This document shows positions 8,365 through 15,517 of a stretch of 43,626 nucleotides of DNA, in pieces; within the stretch, counting starts at the first letter, position 1; every line of letters begins with the position of its first letter. The stretch covers positions 1 to 43,626 of the forward strand of contig SVBJ01000015.1 of NCBI GenBank assembly GCA_015058955.1, in the 5' to 3' direction. Made by a program: the position numbers and the translations under genes. The notes under the pieces are model-generated. The model was not told where the DNA came from, ran no database searches, and saw nothing but the letters and a program-made list of their open reading frames with translations. This stretch comes from Erysipelotrichaceae bacterium. GTDB taxonomy: Bacteria; Bacillota_I; Bacilli_A; Erysipelotrichales; Erysipelotrichaceae.

Positions 8365-8380
8365 TTGGGGGGATTTTAAA

Positions 8381-9472
8381 ATGAAGTTTGAAAAGGAAAT
8401 CATTGAAGGCGTACAGGTGATAAAACCGTACGGACGCATCGACAGCAATACCTCACACGAGTTTGAGGAAATACTGAACCGGGAAATAGAACCGGGCCGT
8501 GACGTGGAGATCGACTTCCGTGAAGCCGTCTATATTTCTTCATCAGGATTACGTTGTCTGCTGGGTTTAAGAAAGCGTCTTGGTGACGATGCCAGCATCG
8601 TTTTCACTCATGTCAATGATGTCATCATGGATGTCTTTGAAATGACCGGCTTTACCGATCTATTTGAAGTAGTCAGGATGGACATGAACAATCCTGACAC
8701 CAGAGTCATCTTCTTCGACATTGACGGTACCCTTCTGTCACATAAATCCGGAAGCGTTCCGGAAAGCACCGTCCGTGCCATTAAGAAGCTGCAGGCCAGA
8801 GGAATCAAGGCAGTCATCGCCACCGGCCGTGACCTGGTTGAAATGGAAAAGCTCCCATTACAGGGCATAAAGTTTGACGGTTACCTGACTCTTAACGGCA
8901 ACATCTGTCTGGATGAAAACAAGAAGATGTTCGCCGGCAATGAAATAGCTCCTGACGAAGTGGAAGTACTGGTCAACATCTTCAAGGCCGGCCGCATTCC
9001 ATTCGTTCTGATCGGTGAAAAGCAGAGATACATAAACTACGTTGACGATGTCGTCATTCAGACCCAGATGTCAACACACGGCACCATTCCTGACATCGGG
9101 GAATACCATGGTGAAAAGATCTACCAGTGCCTGGCCTTCGTCAACAAGGAGATCAGACAGAAGCTGGATGACCTTTTGGACAAGTGCGTCATTACCAGCT
9201 GGAATGATACCGGCATTGACATCATCGCCAAGACCGGCGGCAAGGATGCCGGAATTCAGAAGTTCCTTGACAGAGAACATATCACCAGAAGCCAGACCAT
9301 GGCCTTCGGTGACGGGGAAAATGACATGGCAATGCTGCGCTTTGCCGGAATCGGCGTAGCCATGGGCAACGGCAGCGACCTGCTGAAGCGGAAGGCAGAC
9401 TATGTCACGGCATCAGTTGATGACGACGGCATTGAAAAAGCCCTGTTGCACTTCGGATTAATTGAAGAATAA
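8381..9472 (+). CDS. STAS domain fused to a Cof-type HAD phosphatase
   Basis: Residues 1-100 form a STAS domain with YISSSGLR and candidate phospho-serine Ser54. From about residue 106 a complete Cof/YidA-type HAD hydrolase follows: motif I FFDIDGT (Asp113, Asp115), motif II IATGR (Thr148), motif III lysine near Lys288 in GGKDAG, and motif IV GDGEND (Asp311, Asp315), with the C2 cap between. All catalytic residues are present. HAD proteins of this group dephosphorylate sugar phosphates or cofactors. The STAS part would let phosphorylation state or partner binding control the enzyme. GGGGGGA before ATG 8381 fixes the start; an in-frame upstream start at 8324 overlaps the previous gene and lacks a site. 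Confidence 0.92.
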   Translation: MKFEKEIIEGVQVIKPYGRIDSNTSHEFEEILNREIEPGRDVEIDFREAVYISSSGLRCLLGLRKRLGDDASIVFTHVNDVIMDVFEMTGFTDLFEVVRMDMNNPDTRVIFFDIDGTLLSHKSGSVPESTVRAIKKLQARGIKAVIATGRDLVEMEKLPLQGIKFDGYLTLNGNICLDENKKMFAGNEIAPDEVEVLVNIFKAGRIPFVLIGEKQRYINYVDDVVIQTQMSTHGTIPDIGEYHGEKIYQCLAFVNKEIRQKLDDLLDKCVITSWNDTGIDIIAKTGGKDAGIQKFLDREHITRSQTMAFGDGENDMAMLRFAGIGVAMGNGSDLLKRKADYVTASVDDDGIEKALLHFGLIEE

Positions 9473-11613
9473 TGTCTGTACTTATGACAATTGAGAACAT
9501 AACTGATAAGGTAAATAACCAAAAAAAGAAAAAATCACTGAGCACGAAGATGTTCACCATCATTCTGCTCTTTTCGCTTGTTTTAAGTGTTGCCGCCATT
9601 CTATTCGGCTTCAATCTGTATTCCACGGCGGTCTATAACCAGTACGCAGGAATTGCCAATAACATTTCCAGGACATCAGCTATTGTCATTACCGAACAGG
9701 ATGCCCTGCACTACTGGAAAGATGTCTATAACATTTACAGGATCACTCCTGAAGAAGTGCACCAGACCAAGGGCAGTCAAACTTACCGTCTGCTGTATTC
9801 ACCGGTAATTGACCGCAATCTGGTCAACATGCAGATAATGCTCTCCAAGATTGCCAAGGAAAACAAGCTGATGAAGATCGGTCTGACGATCTTTGACAAA
9901 GAATCACGCCGACTGATAAACGTTTACAGTTCCGACCGCAGTGAGCCTGTCGGTAACTGGTATCCTGCGGCCAGCCGCCGCAGCAGTAACATCATCATAC
10001 ACCGCCAGGCTGAAACGCAGTGGGACACTGATCTGCCTTACATGCTGGTCAGGGATGATAATGGTTACTACTGTACCAGCTGGACCAGGGTTGCCGAGGA
10101 TGAAGATACCATTGTCATGGTCATGACAGATGTTGACATGTACATGGTTGACGACGATGCCAAAGCCTTCCTGGTACAGTTCGTGCTGTTGCTGGCAACT
10201 CTGACACTGGGAGTATTTCTAATCATCAGCCGCCGTCTGAAGAAAAAGGTCGTTCAGCCGATTGAGGACATGAACCAGGCCGCCAAGAACTACATTGCCG
10301 ACAAGGCCGACGGTCTGCCGGATTCCTATCACTTCCAGAAGCTTGAGATCCACACCAACGATGAGATCGAAAGTCTGGCTGATACCTTTGCCGACATGGA
10401 AAAGCAGATCAGTGAATACCTTAATAACCTGACCAGAGCCGCTACGGAAAAGGAAAGAATCAGATCCGAACTGAATCTGGCGGCTCAGATCCAGCGCAGT
10501 TCCCTGCCTTCCGTCTTCCCGCCATACCCTGACATCAGAGAATTTGACATCTATGCCAGCGTTGACCCTGCCAAGGAAGTCGGCGGTGACTTCTATGACT
10601 TCTTCCTGATCGATGATGATCATCTGGCCATGGTCGTAGCAGATGTCTCCGGCAAAGGAATTCCGGCCGCTCTGTTCATGATGGCCTGCAAGATCGTCAT
10701 CAATGACCTGGCAACCTTAGGCATTACTGACCCGGCGGAGATACTTTACAAGGTCAATAACCGCATAGTCAAAAACAATACCCTGGACATGTTTGTCACT
10801 GTCTGGCTGGGTATTCTGCAGATCTCAACAGGAAAGATCCTGGCGGCTAATGGCGGTCATGAATATCCTTGCCTGATGCGAGCCGGAAAGAAATTTGAAA
10901 TGATCAAGGACAGACACGGTCTGGTATTGGGCGGCATGGAAAACGTTAATTACTACACCTATGAGATCCAGATGAACCCGGGTGATGTCCTGTTTACCTA
11001 CAGTGACGGTGTTCCTGAATCTACCAATACATCCAACCAGCTGTTCGGCAACGACAGAATGCTGAATTCACTTAACAATGACACGGCTGCTTCCGTCAGA
11101 CAGCTGACACTCAATGTCAAGAAAGACATTGATGCCTTTGTCCAGGAAGCTCCGCAGTTCGATGACATAACAATGCTGGCATTACGCTACAATGGAGGCG
11201 ATAATATGAATGAAATGACAGTTGAAGCCATAATCGACAACATACCGGCAGTAACCGCATTCGTGGATGAAAAGCTGGAGGCTCTGAACTGCCCGATGAG
11301 AGCAGAGACCCAGATCGATGTTGCCATTGATGAACTCTTCAGCAACATTGCCAAATATGCCTATCATCCGGATACCGGACCGGCAACAGTAAGGGTGGAA
11401 GTTGAAAATGATCCGCTGGCTGTTGTCATCACTTTCATTGATAACGGCATTCCTTATGATCCGCTCTCTCATAACGATCCTGACACTACCCTTTCTGCAG
11501 AAGCCCGAAGCATCGGCGGACTGGGAATCTACCTGGTCAAGAAGACCATGGACGATATCACTTATGAGTACAAGAACGGACAGAACATTCTCAGAATAAA
11601 GAAAGAGATTTAA
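9472..11613 (+). CDS. Membrane receptor with SpoIIE/PP2C phosphatase and RsbW-like kinase domains
   Basis: A 713-residue sensor protein. TM1 (about 28-46) and TM2 (about 234-252) enclose a ~185-residue extracytoplasmic sensor region. A HAMP-like segment (253-310) and a linker helix follow. The SpoIIE-type PP2C phosphatase domain spans about 340-570, with metal ligands in GGDFYD (371-376), Asp391 in VADVSGKG, Asp512 in SDGVPE and DDIT (564-567). The last ~135 residues are a HATPase_c_2 kinase domain with N-box ELFSN (Glu621, Asn625), DNG (657-659) and GGLGIYLVK (682-690). It should both phosphorylate and dephosphorylate STAS partners. The start codon overlaps the previous stop as TAATG. Dual-domain precedents are SypE and HsbR. 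Confidence 0.93.
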   Translation: MSVLMTIENITDKVNNQKKKKSLSTKMFTIILLFSLVLSVAAILFGFNLYSTAVYNQYAGIANNISRTSAIVITEQDALHYWKDVYNIYRITPEEVHQTKGSQTYRLLYSPVIDRNLVNMQIMLSKIAKENKLMKIGLTIFDKESRRLINVYSSDRSEPVGNWYPAASRRSSNIIIHRQAETQWDTDLPYMLVRDDNGYYCTSWTRVAEDEDTIVMVMTDVDMYMVDDDAKAFLVQFVLLLATLTLGVFLIISRRLKKKVVQPIEDMNQAAKNYIADKADGLPDSYHFQKLEIHTNDEIESLADTFADMEKQISEYLNNLTRAATEKERIRSELNLAAQIQRSSLPSVFPPYPDIREFDIYASVDPAKEVGGDFYDFFLIDDDHLAMVVADVSGKGIPAALFMMACKIVINDLATLGITDPAEILYKVNNRIVKNNTLDMFVTVWLGILQISTGKILAANGGHEYPCLMRAGKKFEMIKDRHGLVLGGMENVNYYTYEIQMNPGDVLFTYSDGVPESTNTSNQLFGNDRMLNSLNNDTAASVRQLTLNVKKDIDAFVQEAPQFDDITMLALRYNGGDNMNEMTVEAIIDNIPAVTAFVDEKLEALNCPMRAETQIDVAIDELFSNIAKYAYHPDTGPATVRVEVENDPLAVVITFIDNGIPYDPLSHNDPDTTLSAEARSIGGLGIYLVKKTMDDITYEYKNGQNILRIKKEI

Positions 11614-11615
11614 TT

Positions 11616-12200
11616 ATGGATCAGAGTTTATTTAATGAAGCACTGCTGTTTGCGCTTAAAGCCCATGATGGGGTAACCCGCAAGAACAGCACCAATCCTT
11701 TCATTCTCCATCCCATGGAAGTAGCTACGATCGTCGCCTCAATGACGGAGAACATCGAAGTAGTGATTGCTGCCCTGCTGCATGACACTGTTGAAGATGC
11801 CGGGGTAAGCCTGGAAGAAATTGCGGATAAATTCGGAGTCAAGGTTACCATGCTGGTACAGTCCGAGACTGAAGACAAGAGAAGAGACATTCTGCCGGAA
11901 GATTCCTGGTACATCCGCAAGGAAGAATCACTGAATGTGTTAAGGACCACCAGGGATCCGGAAGTAAAAATCCTCTGGCTGGCTGACAAGCTGTCCAACA
12001 TCCGCTCATTCTACCGCATGCATGCCGTCAAAGGTGATGACATGTGGCTGGATTTCCATCAGAGAGATCCGAAAATGCAGCAATGGTATTACCGCAAGGT
12101 TGCCGCTTACACCGCTGAACTGGCTGATACCGCAGCCTATCATGAATATTGTTTCTTGTTAGAAAGACTTTTCAAGGAGTTACCAAATGGCACTGATTAA
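11616..12200 (+). CDS. HD-domain (p)ppGpp hydrolase-like protein
   Basis: A 194-residue stand-alone HD hydrolase resembling the hydrolase half of RelA/SpoT. The motif order matches: AHDGVTRKN and the metal histidine His32 in LHPMEVA, LLHDTVEDAG with His56-Asp57 and Glu60-Asp61, and Asp124 in LADKLSNIR. No synthetase, TGS or ACT domain is present, so it belongs with small alarmone hydrolases (MESH1-like). Pyrophosphate removal from (p)ppGpp is the family expectation; another nucleotide is possible. It starts two bases after the receptor gene and its last 14 bases overlap the STAS-kinase gene, pointing to translational coupling. Confidence 0.85.
   Translation: MDQSLFNEALLFALKAHDGVTRKNSTNPFILHPMEVATIVASMTENIEVVIAALLHDTVEDAGVSLEEIADKFGVKVTMLVQSETEDKRRDILPEDSWYIRKEESLNVLRTTRDPEVKILWLADKLSNIRSFYRMHAVKGDDMWLDFHQRDPKMQQWYYRKVAAYTAELADTAAYHEYCFLLERLFKELPNGTD
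12174..12179 (+). promoter_or_regulatory. RBS inside the HD gene for the STAS-APH gene
   Basis: AAGGAG lies seven bases before ATG 12187, inside the coding sequence of the HD protein. It fixes the start of the downstream gene and the 14-base overlap. Confidence 0.8.
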
Positions 12201-13368
12201 TGTAAAAAATGAAAACGGCCTGTTAACCATCGGCTTAACTGGACACATTGATTCCAATAATGCACCTGCAGTTGAACAGGAGATCACAGATGCCCGCGAG
12301 GCAAACGAATTTGAAAATGTCGTCGTTGACTGCAGTGACCTGGAGTACATTTCCAGTGCCGGCTTACGTATCATCCTGCGACTGAAGAAGCTGTATCCTG
12401 ATCTTAAGGTCATCAATGTCTCCAGTGAAGTATATGAGATCTTTGACATTACCGGATTTACCGAAATGATGGAAGTCCGCAAGGCCTACAGACAGCTGTC
12501 GGTTGAAGGCTGTGAGATCATTGGTCAGGGTGCCAACGGCAAGGTATACCGCATTGATCCGGATACCGTTTTGAAGGTCTATCATGACGTCAATGCCCTG
12601 GACGACATTAAGAGAGAAAGAGAACTGGCCAGAACTGCCCTGATCTTAGGCATTCCAACAGCCATTCCATATGATGTCGTCAAGGTTGGTGATGTTTTCG
12701 GCTCAGTCTTTGAACTTATCAATGCTGAAACCTTTGCCAAGCTGATTCAGAATGACCATGCTTCTCTTGATGATGTAGTCCGCATGTCTGTTGATCTGCT
12801 CAAGACGATCCACTCTACCGAAGTCAAGCCTGGCAGCATGCCTGACATGAAGACCGTTGTCAAAAACTGGGCAGCCTTCCTGAGTGAATATCTGGAACAG
12901 GAAGACTATCAGAAACTGCATGATCTGGTCGATGCCGTACCTGATGATCTGCACATGATCCATGGTGACTATCACCTCAAAAACATCATGCTGCAGAACA
13001 ATGAACCTCTGCTGATCGACATGGATACCCTGTGTCACGGCCATCCGGTATTTGAGTTCGCTTCAATCTTCAATGCCTATCAGGGCTACAGTGAAATGAA
13101 CCATGACAACATGATGGACTTCTTAGGAATTCCATACGAAATGGGTGCCGAGATCTGGAATAAGACCCTTCATTTCTACTTTGATGACAAGACTGAAGAA
13201 GAAATTCAGGACATTGCCGACAAGGCCAAACTGGTCGGTTATACCAGAATCATGAGAAGAACCATCAGAAGAAACGGCTTCAATACTGAACTAGGCCGCA
13301 GGGAAATTGAAAACGCCAAAAACCACATTCACGAACTGGTGAACAGGCTGGATTCCCTGGCTTTCTAG
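12187..13368 (+). CDS. STAS domain fused to an APH-like (aminoglycoside phosphotransferase fold) kinase
   Basis: Residues 1-98 are a STAS domain with YISSAGLR and candidate phospho-serine Ser57. Residues ~105-393 form a kinase of the APH/choline-kinase fold: glycine loop GQGANGKVY (113-121), Lys130 in VLKVY, Brenner motif HGDYHLKN (259-266, catalytic Asp261) and LLIDMD (275-280, metal Asp). All catalytic motifs are kept, so it should be active. Several kinases of this group resemble the TIGR02172 family, whose substrate is unknown; antibiotic resistance is unlikely from context. It is the last gene of the operon before a strong terminator. Confidence 0.9.
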   Translation: MALINVKNENGLLTIGLTGHIDSNNAPAVEQEITDAREANEFENVVVDCSDLEYISSAGLRIILRLKKLYPDLKVINVSSEVYEIFDITGFTEMMEVRKAYRQLSVEGCEIIGQGANGKVYRIDPDTVLKVYHDVNALDDIKRERELARTALILGIPTAIPYDVVKVGDVFGSVFELINAETFAKLIQNDHASLDDVVRMSVDLLKTIHSTEVKPGSMPDMKTVVKNWAAFLSEYLEQEDYQKLHDLVDAVPDDLHMIHGDYHLKNIMLQNNEPLLIDMDTLCHGHPVFEFASIFNAYQGYSEMNHDNMMDFLGIPYEMGAEIWNKTLHFYFDDKTEEEIQDIADKAKLVGYTRIMRRTIRRNGFNTELGRREIENAKNHIHELVNRLDSLAF

Positions 13369-13369
13369 A

Positions 13370-13402
13370 ACATAAAAAAACGCTTAACGCGTTTTTTTAT
13401 GT
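13370..13402. terminator. Strong bidirectional terminator
   Basis: A 14-base perfect stem, from ACATAAAAAAACGC (13370-13383) to its complement (13389-13402), with loop TTAAC and T7 or A7 tracts on either strand. It separates the convergent STAS-kinase and nitroreductase genes. Confidence 0.85.
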
Positions 13403-13417
13403 GCTTTGATCTGCTTA

Positions 13418-13933
13418 TCAGATTACAGATACATCCTTGTCAAAATTGATGGCATGCGGAACCTTTTCGGTATCCGGATAGCCGACAGCTATGGCAACAA
13501 AGAACTTATAGCCTTCAGGAATGCACAGTTTTTCAGCATACTCTGCCTTCTTTTCACCGTTGAGTGTTCTTTCAATGCAGCCCAGAATGACACTGCCCAA
13601 GCCCAGAGCTTTGGCTGCCAGATGAATGTTTTCAACGGCGATGCCGGCATCGACCGGGCTCCATCTGAAGGTTTCATCAGCTGACAGATAGAATGTCAGC
13701 GGAGCATTATAGAAAAATGACACCGTGGCATCAGGATTAAGATCTTTCTGTATCTCAGCCTGAACCGGATTATCCTTACCGACTACCGTGATGTGGATCT
13801 CCTGCTTATTAGTAGCGGTTGGTGCCTTCAGTCCTGCTTCTACCAGAGTTCTGCAGACTTCAGCCTCAATTGGCTGGTCAGTATACTTGCGGATCGAACT
13901 GCGGGTATTGATTACTTCCAAACAATCTTTCAT
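13418..13933 (-). CDS. Nitroreductase-family protein
   Basis: A 171-residue FMN-dependent nitroreductase fold protein. The N-terminal motif NTRSSIRKYTD binds the FMN phosphate in this family, followed by LKAPTATNKQ; the middle DAGIAVENIHLAAKALGLGSV helix and C-terminal FVAIAVGYPD strand are typical. It reduces an unknown NAD(P)H-dependent acceptor. The family often dimerises around two FMN molecules. A TATAAT at 13959-13964 on the minus strand is a likely -10 box. It shares the terminator with the convergent STAS operon. Confidence 0.9.
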   Translation of the reverse strand: MKDCLEVINTRSSIRKYTDQPIEAEVCRTLVEAGLKAPTATNKQEIHITVVGKDNPVQAEIQKDLNPDATVSFFYNAPLTFYLSADETFRWSPVDAGIAVENIHLAAKALGLGSVILGCIERTLNGEKKAEYAEKLCIPEGYKFFVAIAVGYPDTEKVPHAINFDKDVSVI

Positions 13934-14001
13934 TTTATCTTCCTCTTCTTCTGCCTTTATTATAACAAAGACTTCTTTCAGGTCATGTTGAAATGCCCAT
14001 A

Positions 14002-14337
14002 CTAGAGAATCGCAATCAGAGCCATCAGCATCCTTCTGGGAATATGACCATCGATTCGATAAAGCCAGCGACCATTAGCAGAATTAATGCGGTCCCCGTC
14101 AATTCGGTAAACCCAGCGTCCGTTTGCATCAGTTACATAATCACCATCGAGTCTGTACAGCCAGCGGCCATTGGCATAATTAATGCGGTCTCCGTCAATT
14201 CTGTATTCCCATCTGCCGCTGCGGTCACAGACATAATCACCATCCAGCCTGTACAGCCAGCTGCCGTTTGCGCTGTTAATTCGATCTCCGTCAATCTGGA
14301 ATACCCAGCGCCCGTTTGCATCAGTCACATAAACCAT
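14002..14337 (-). CDS. Six-fold 16-residue repeat protein, beta-flower-like
   Basis: A 111-residue protein made almost entirely of six exact 16-residue units (residues 5-100). Trp recurs at 11, 27, 43, 59, 75 and 91; Gly at 9, 25, 41, 57, 73 and 89; Asp-Gly at 16-17, 32-33 and every 16 thereafter. The consensus is x-x-A-N-G-R-W-x-Y-R-x-D-G-D-x-x. Units alternate between two forms, giving three 32-residue super-repeats. There is no signal peptide. The pattern resembles the small beta-flower fold described from predicted structures, with each unit a beta-hairpin; that match is from memory. The last 11 residues (RRMLMALIAIL) are hydrophobic and outside the repeat. GAGGTG precedes the ATG. Function unknown. 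Confidence 0.85.
   Translation of the reverse strand: MVYVTDANGRWVFQIDGDRINSANGSWLYRLDGDYVCDRSGRWEYRIDGDRINYANGRWLYRLDGDYVTDANGRWVYRIDGDRINSANGRWLYRIDGHIPRRMLMALIAIL
14038..14325 (-). repeat. Coding tandem repeat, three 96-bp (six 48-bp) units
   Basis: The DNA of the repeat protein consists of 288 bases, in 48-base units that pair into 96-base super-repeats. Odd units resemble one another more than their neighbours, suggesting growth by duplication of a two-unit block. Confidence 0.85.
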
Positions 14338-14411
14338 GTTTTCACCTCAATTATTACTGTTTTTCTTACTGATTAAATTATAATCCATTCTTCAGCAGTT
14401 TTCACCTCACG

Positions 14412-14432
14412 AAAAAAGCCGGTTTCCCGGCT
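14412..14432 (-). terminator. Intrinsic terminator of the channel-lipoprotein operon
   Basis: AGCCGG (14417-14422) and CCGGCT (14427-14432) with a four-base loop are followed on the minus strand by TTTTTT. Confidence 0.8.
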
Positions 14433-14438
14433 ATATTA

Positions 14439-15503
14439 CTAATTGTTTCTGGCAAACTGTGCCTGAAGCTTTTCATAGAATTTCGGATCATCCTGACCAT
14501 AGCGCATCTGGCATTCATCCAGGGCAGCCTTGTAAAGGGTGACATTGATGTGATCATCGATATTAATCTGTCTGGCTTCTTCATCCAGCAGACCCAGTCG
14601 CTCCATGTAATTCCAGGCACGCCTTACTGAAGTCTTCATTGGATCCGCATTCAATTCAAAGCGAGGATTGTCAAGATATGATCTGATAACCTGTTCATCG
14701 AGATTGATCTGCTTTACCGTAGCCTTGACCGTTTCCTCATGATGAGCATCATAGTATGCCCAGGCTCTGATCCAGGCTCTTAACAGGGCCTTGACGGTGT
14801 TTGGATTGGCGTTGACCCATGATGTCAGAGCTTCAGCGCGGCAACATGAATATGCCGGCAGAACGTCATCAGCGTATGTCAGGATCTTCAGTTCCGGATC
14901 ATTCAGTACTTCATAATTCAGGGCAGTACCTACCAGAGCAAAGTCAGCCTCACCGTTTCTGACGGCTTCAATGCGGTCCATCTGATCTTCCGGATTATAC
15001 CAGGTGATCTGCGTAAGAGGATCATATCCCATGTCCAGCAAAGGTCCGGTGATGGCATACATGTTCGGTTCGCAGGCCATCGTCTTGCCGATGAGGTCCT
15101 CAATCCCGTTCCATGGAGTTTCCACTCTGGCAAAGATCGGCATGCATCCGGACAGCAGATAACCTCCGAAGATGGTCAGATCCAGACCGAATGATATTTC
15201 CTGCAGAGGCAGGTTGGTTCCCGAGTTGGAAGCTATGTCAATCCTGCCGGCTCTGATGCCTTCAAAGACTTCAGCGTCGGTTTCTACGGAAACATATTCA
15301 ACTCTGATACCTTCTTCTTCCAGATATCCCTGGCTTTCAGCTATGGAATTGAGGATGTGTCCTGATTCGTTCAGTGCCAGACGGACAACCGCTGTTTCAG
15401 GAACATCTTTTCTTTCTTCATCTTTTTTATCAGGATTTATGTCGTAGGAGCATCCGGAAAGAACCAGCATGAATGTAATAATCATTAACATCAGTTTTTT
15501 CAT
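14439..15503 (-). CDS. Solute-binding lipoprotein (NMT1/SsuA-like), orphan
   Basis: A 354-residue lipoprotein. The signal peptide MKKLMLMIITFMLVLSGC ends in lipobox LSGC with Cys18. The mature part has the two-lobe periplasmic-binding fold of the NMT1/SsuA/TauA type: RLALNESGHILNSIA, a FEGIRAGRIDIAS motif, DLIGKTMACE and NGEADFALVGTA. The family binds thiamine precursors, sulfonates, nitrate or similar ligands; which is unknown. No ABC permease or ATPase gene is near. It starts 14 bases after the MscS-like gene with GGAGGGG upstream, so the two are co-transcribed. An upstream in-frame reading from 15671 only shadows the channel gene. It may deliver a ligand to the channel's sensor regions. 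Confidence 0.88.
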   Translation of the reverse strand: MKKLMLMIITFMLVLSGCSYDINPDKKDEERKDVPETAVVRLALNESGHILNSIAESQGYLEEEGIRVEYVSVETDAEVFEGIRAGRIDIASNSGTNLPLQEISFGLDLTIFGGYLLSGCMPIFARVETPWNGIEDLIGKTMACEPNMYAITGPLLDMGYDPLTQITWYNPEDQMDRIEAVRNGEADFALVGTALNYEVLNDPELKILTYADDVLPAYSCCRAEALTSWVNANPNTVKALLRAWIRAWAYYDAHHEETVKATVKQINLDEQVIRSYLDNPRFELNADPMKTSVRRAWNYMERLGLLDEEARQINIDDHINVTLYKAALDECQMRYGQDDPKFYEKLQAQFARNN

Positions 15504-15517
15504 TGTCTTTCCCCTCC

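Noticed and set aside
8324-8380. Upstream in-frame start of the STAS-HAD gene
   Set aside because: It overlaps the end of the first STAS gene and lacks a ribosome site; GGGGGGA before 8381 is well placed.
12187-13368. Aminoglycoside-resistance gene
   Set aside because: The APH fold is shared by many small-molecule kinases; the N-terminal STAS domain and operon point to signalling rather than drug resistance.
14038-14325. Regular repeats suggestive of a CRISPR array
   Set aside because: The 48/96-base units are contiguous and in frame, with no spacers; they encode the 16-residue repeats.
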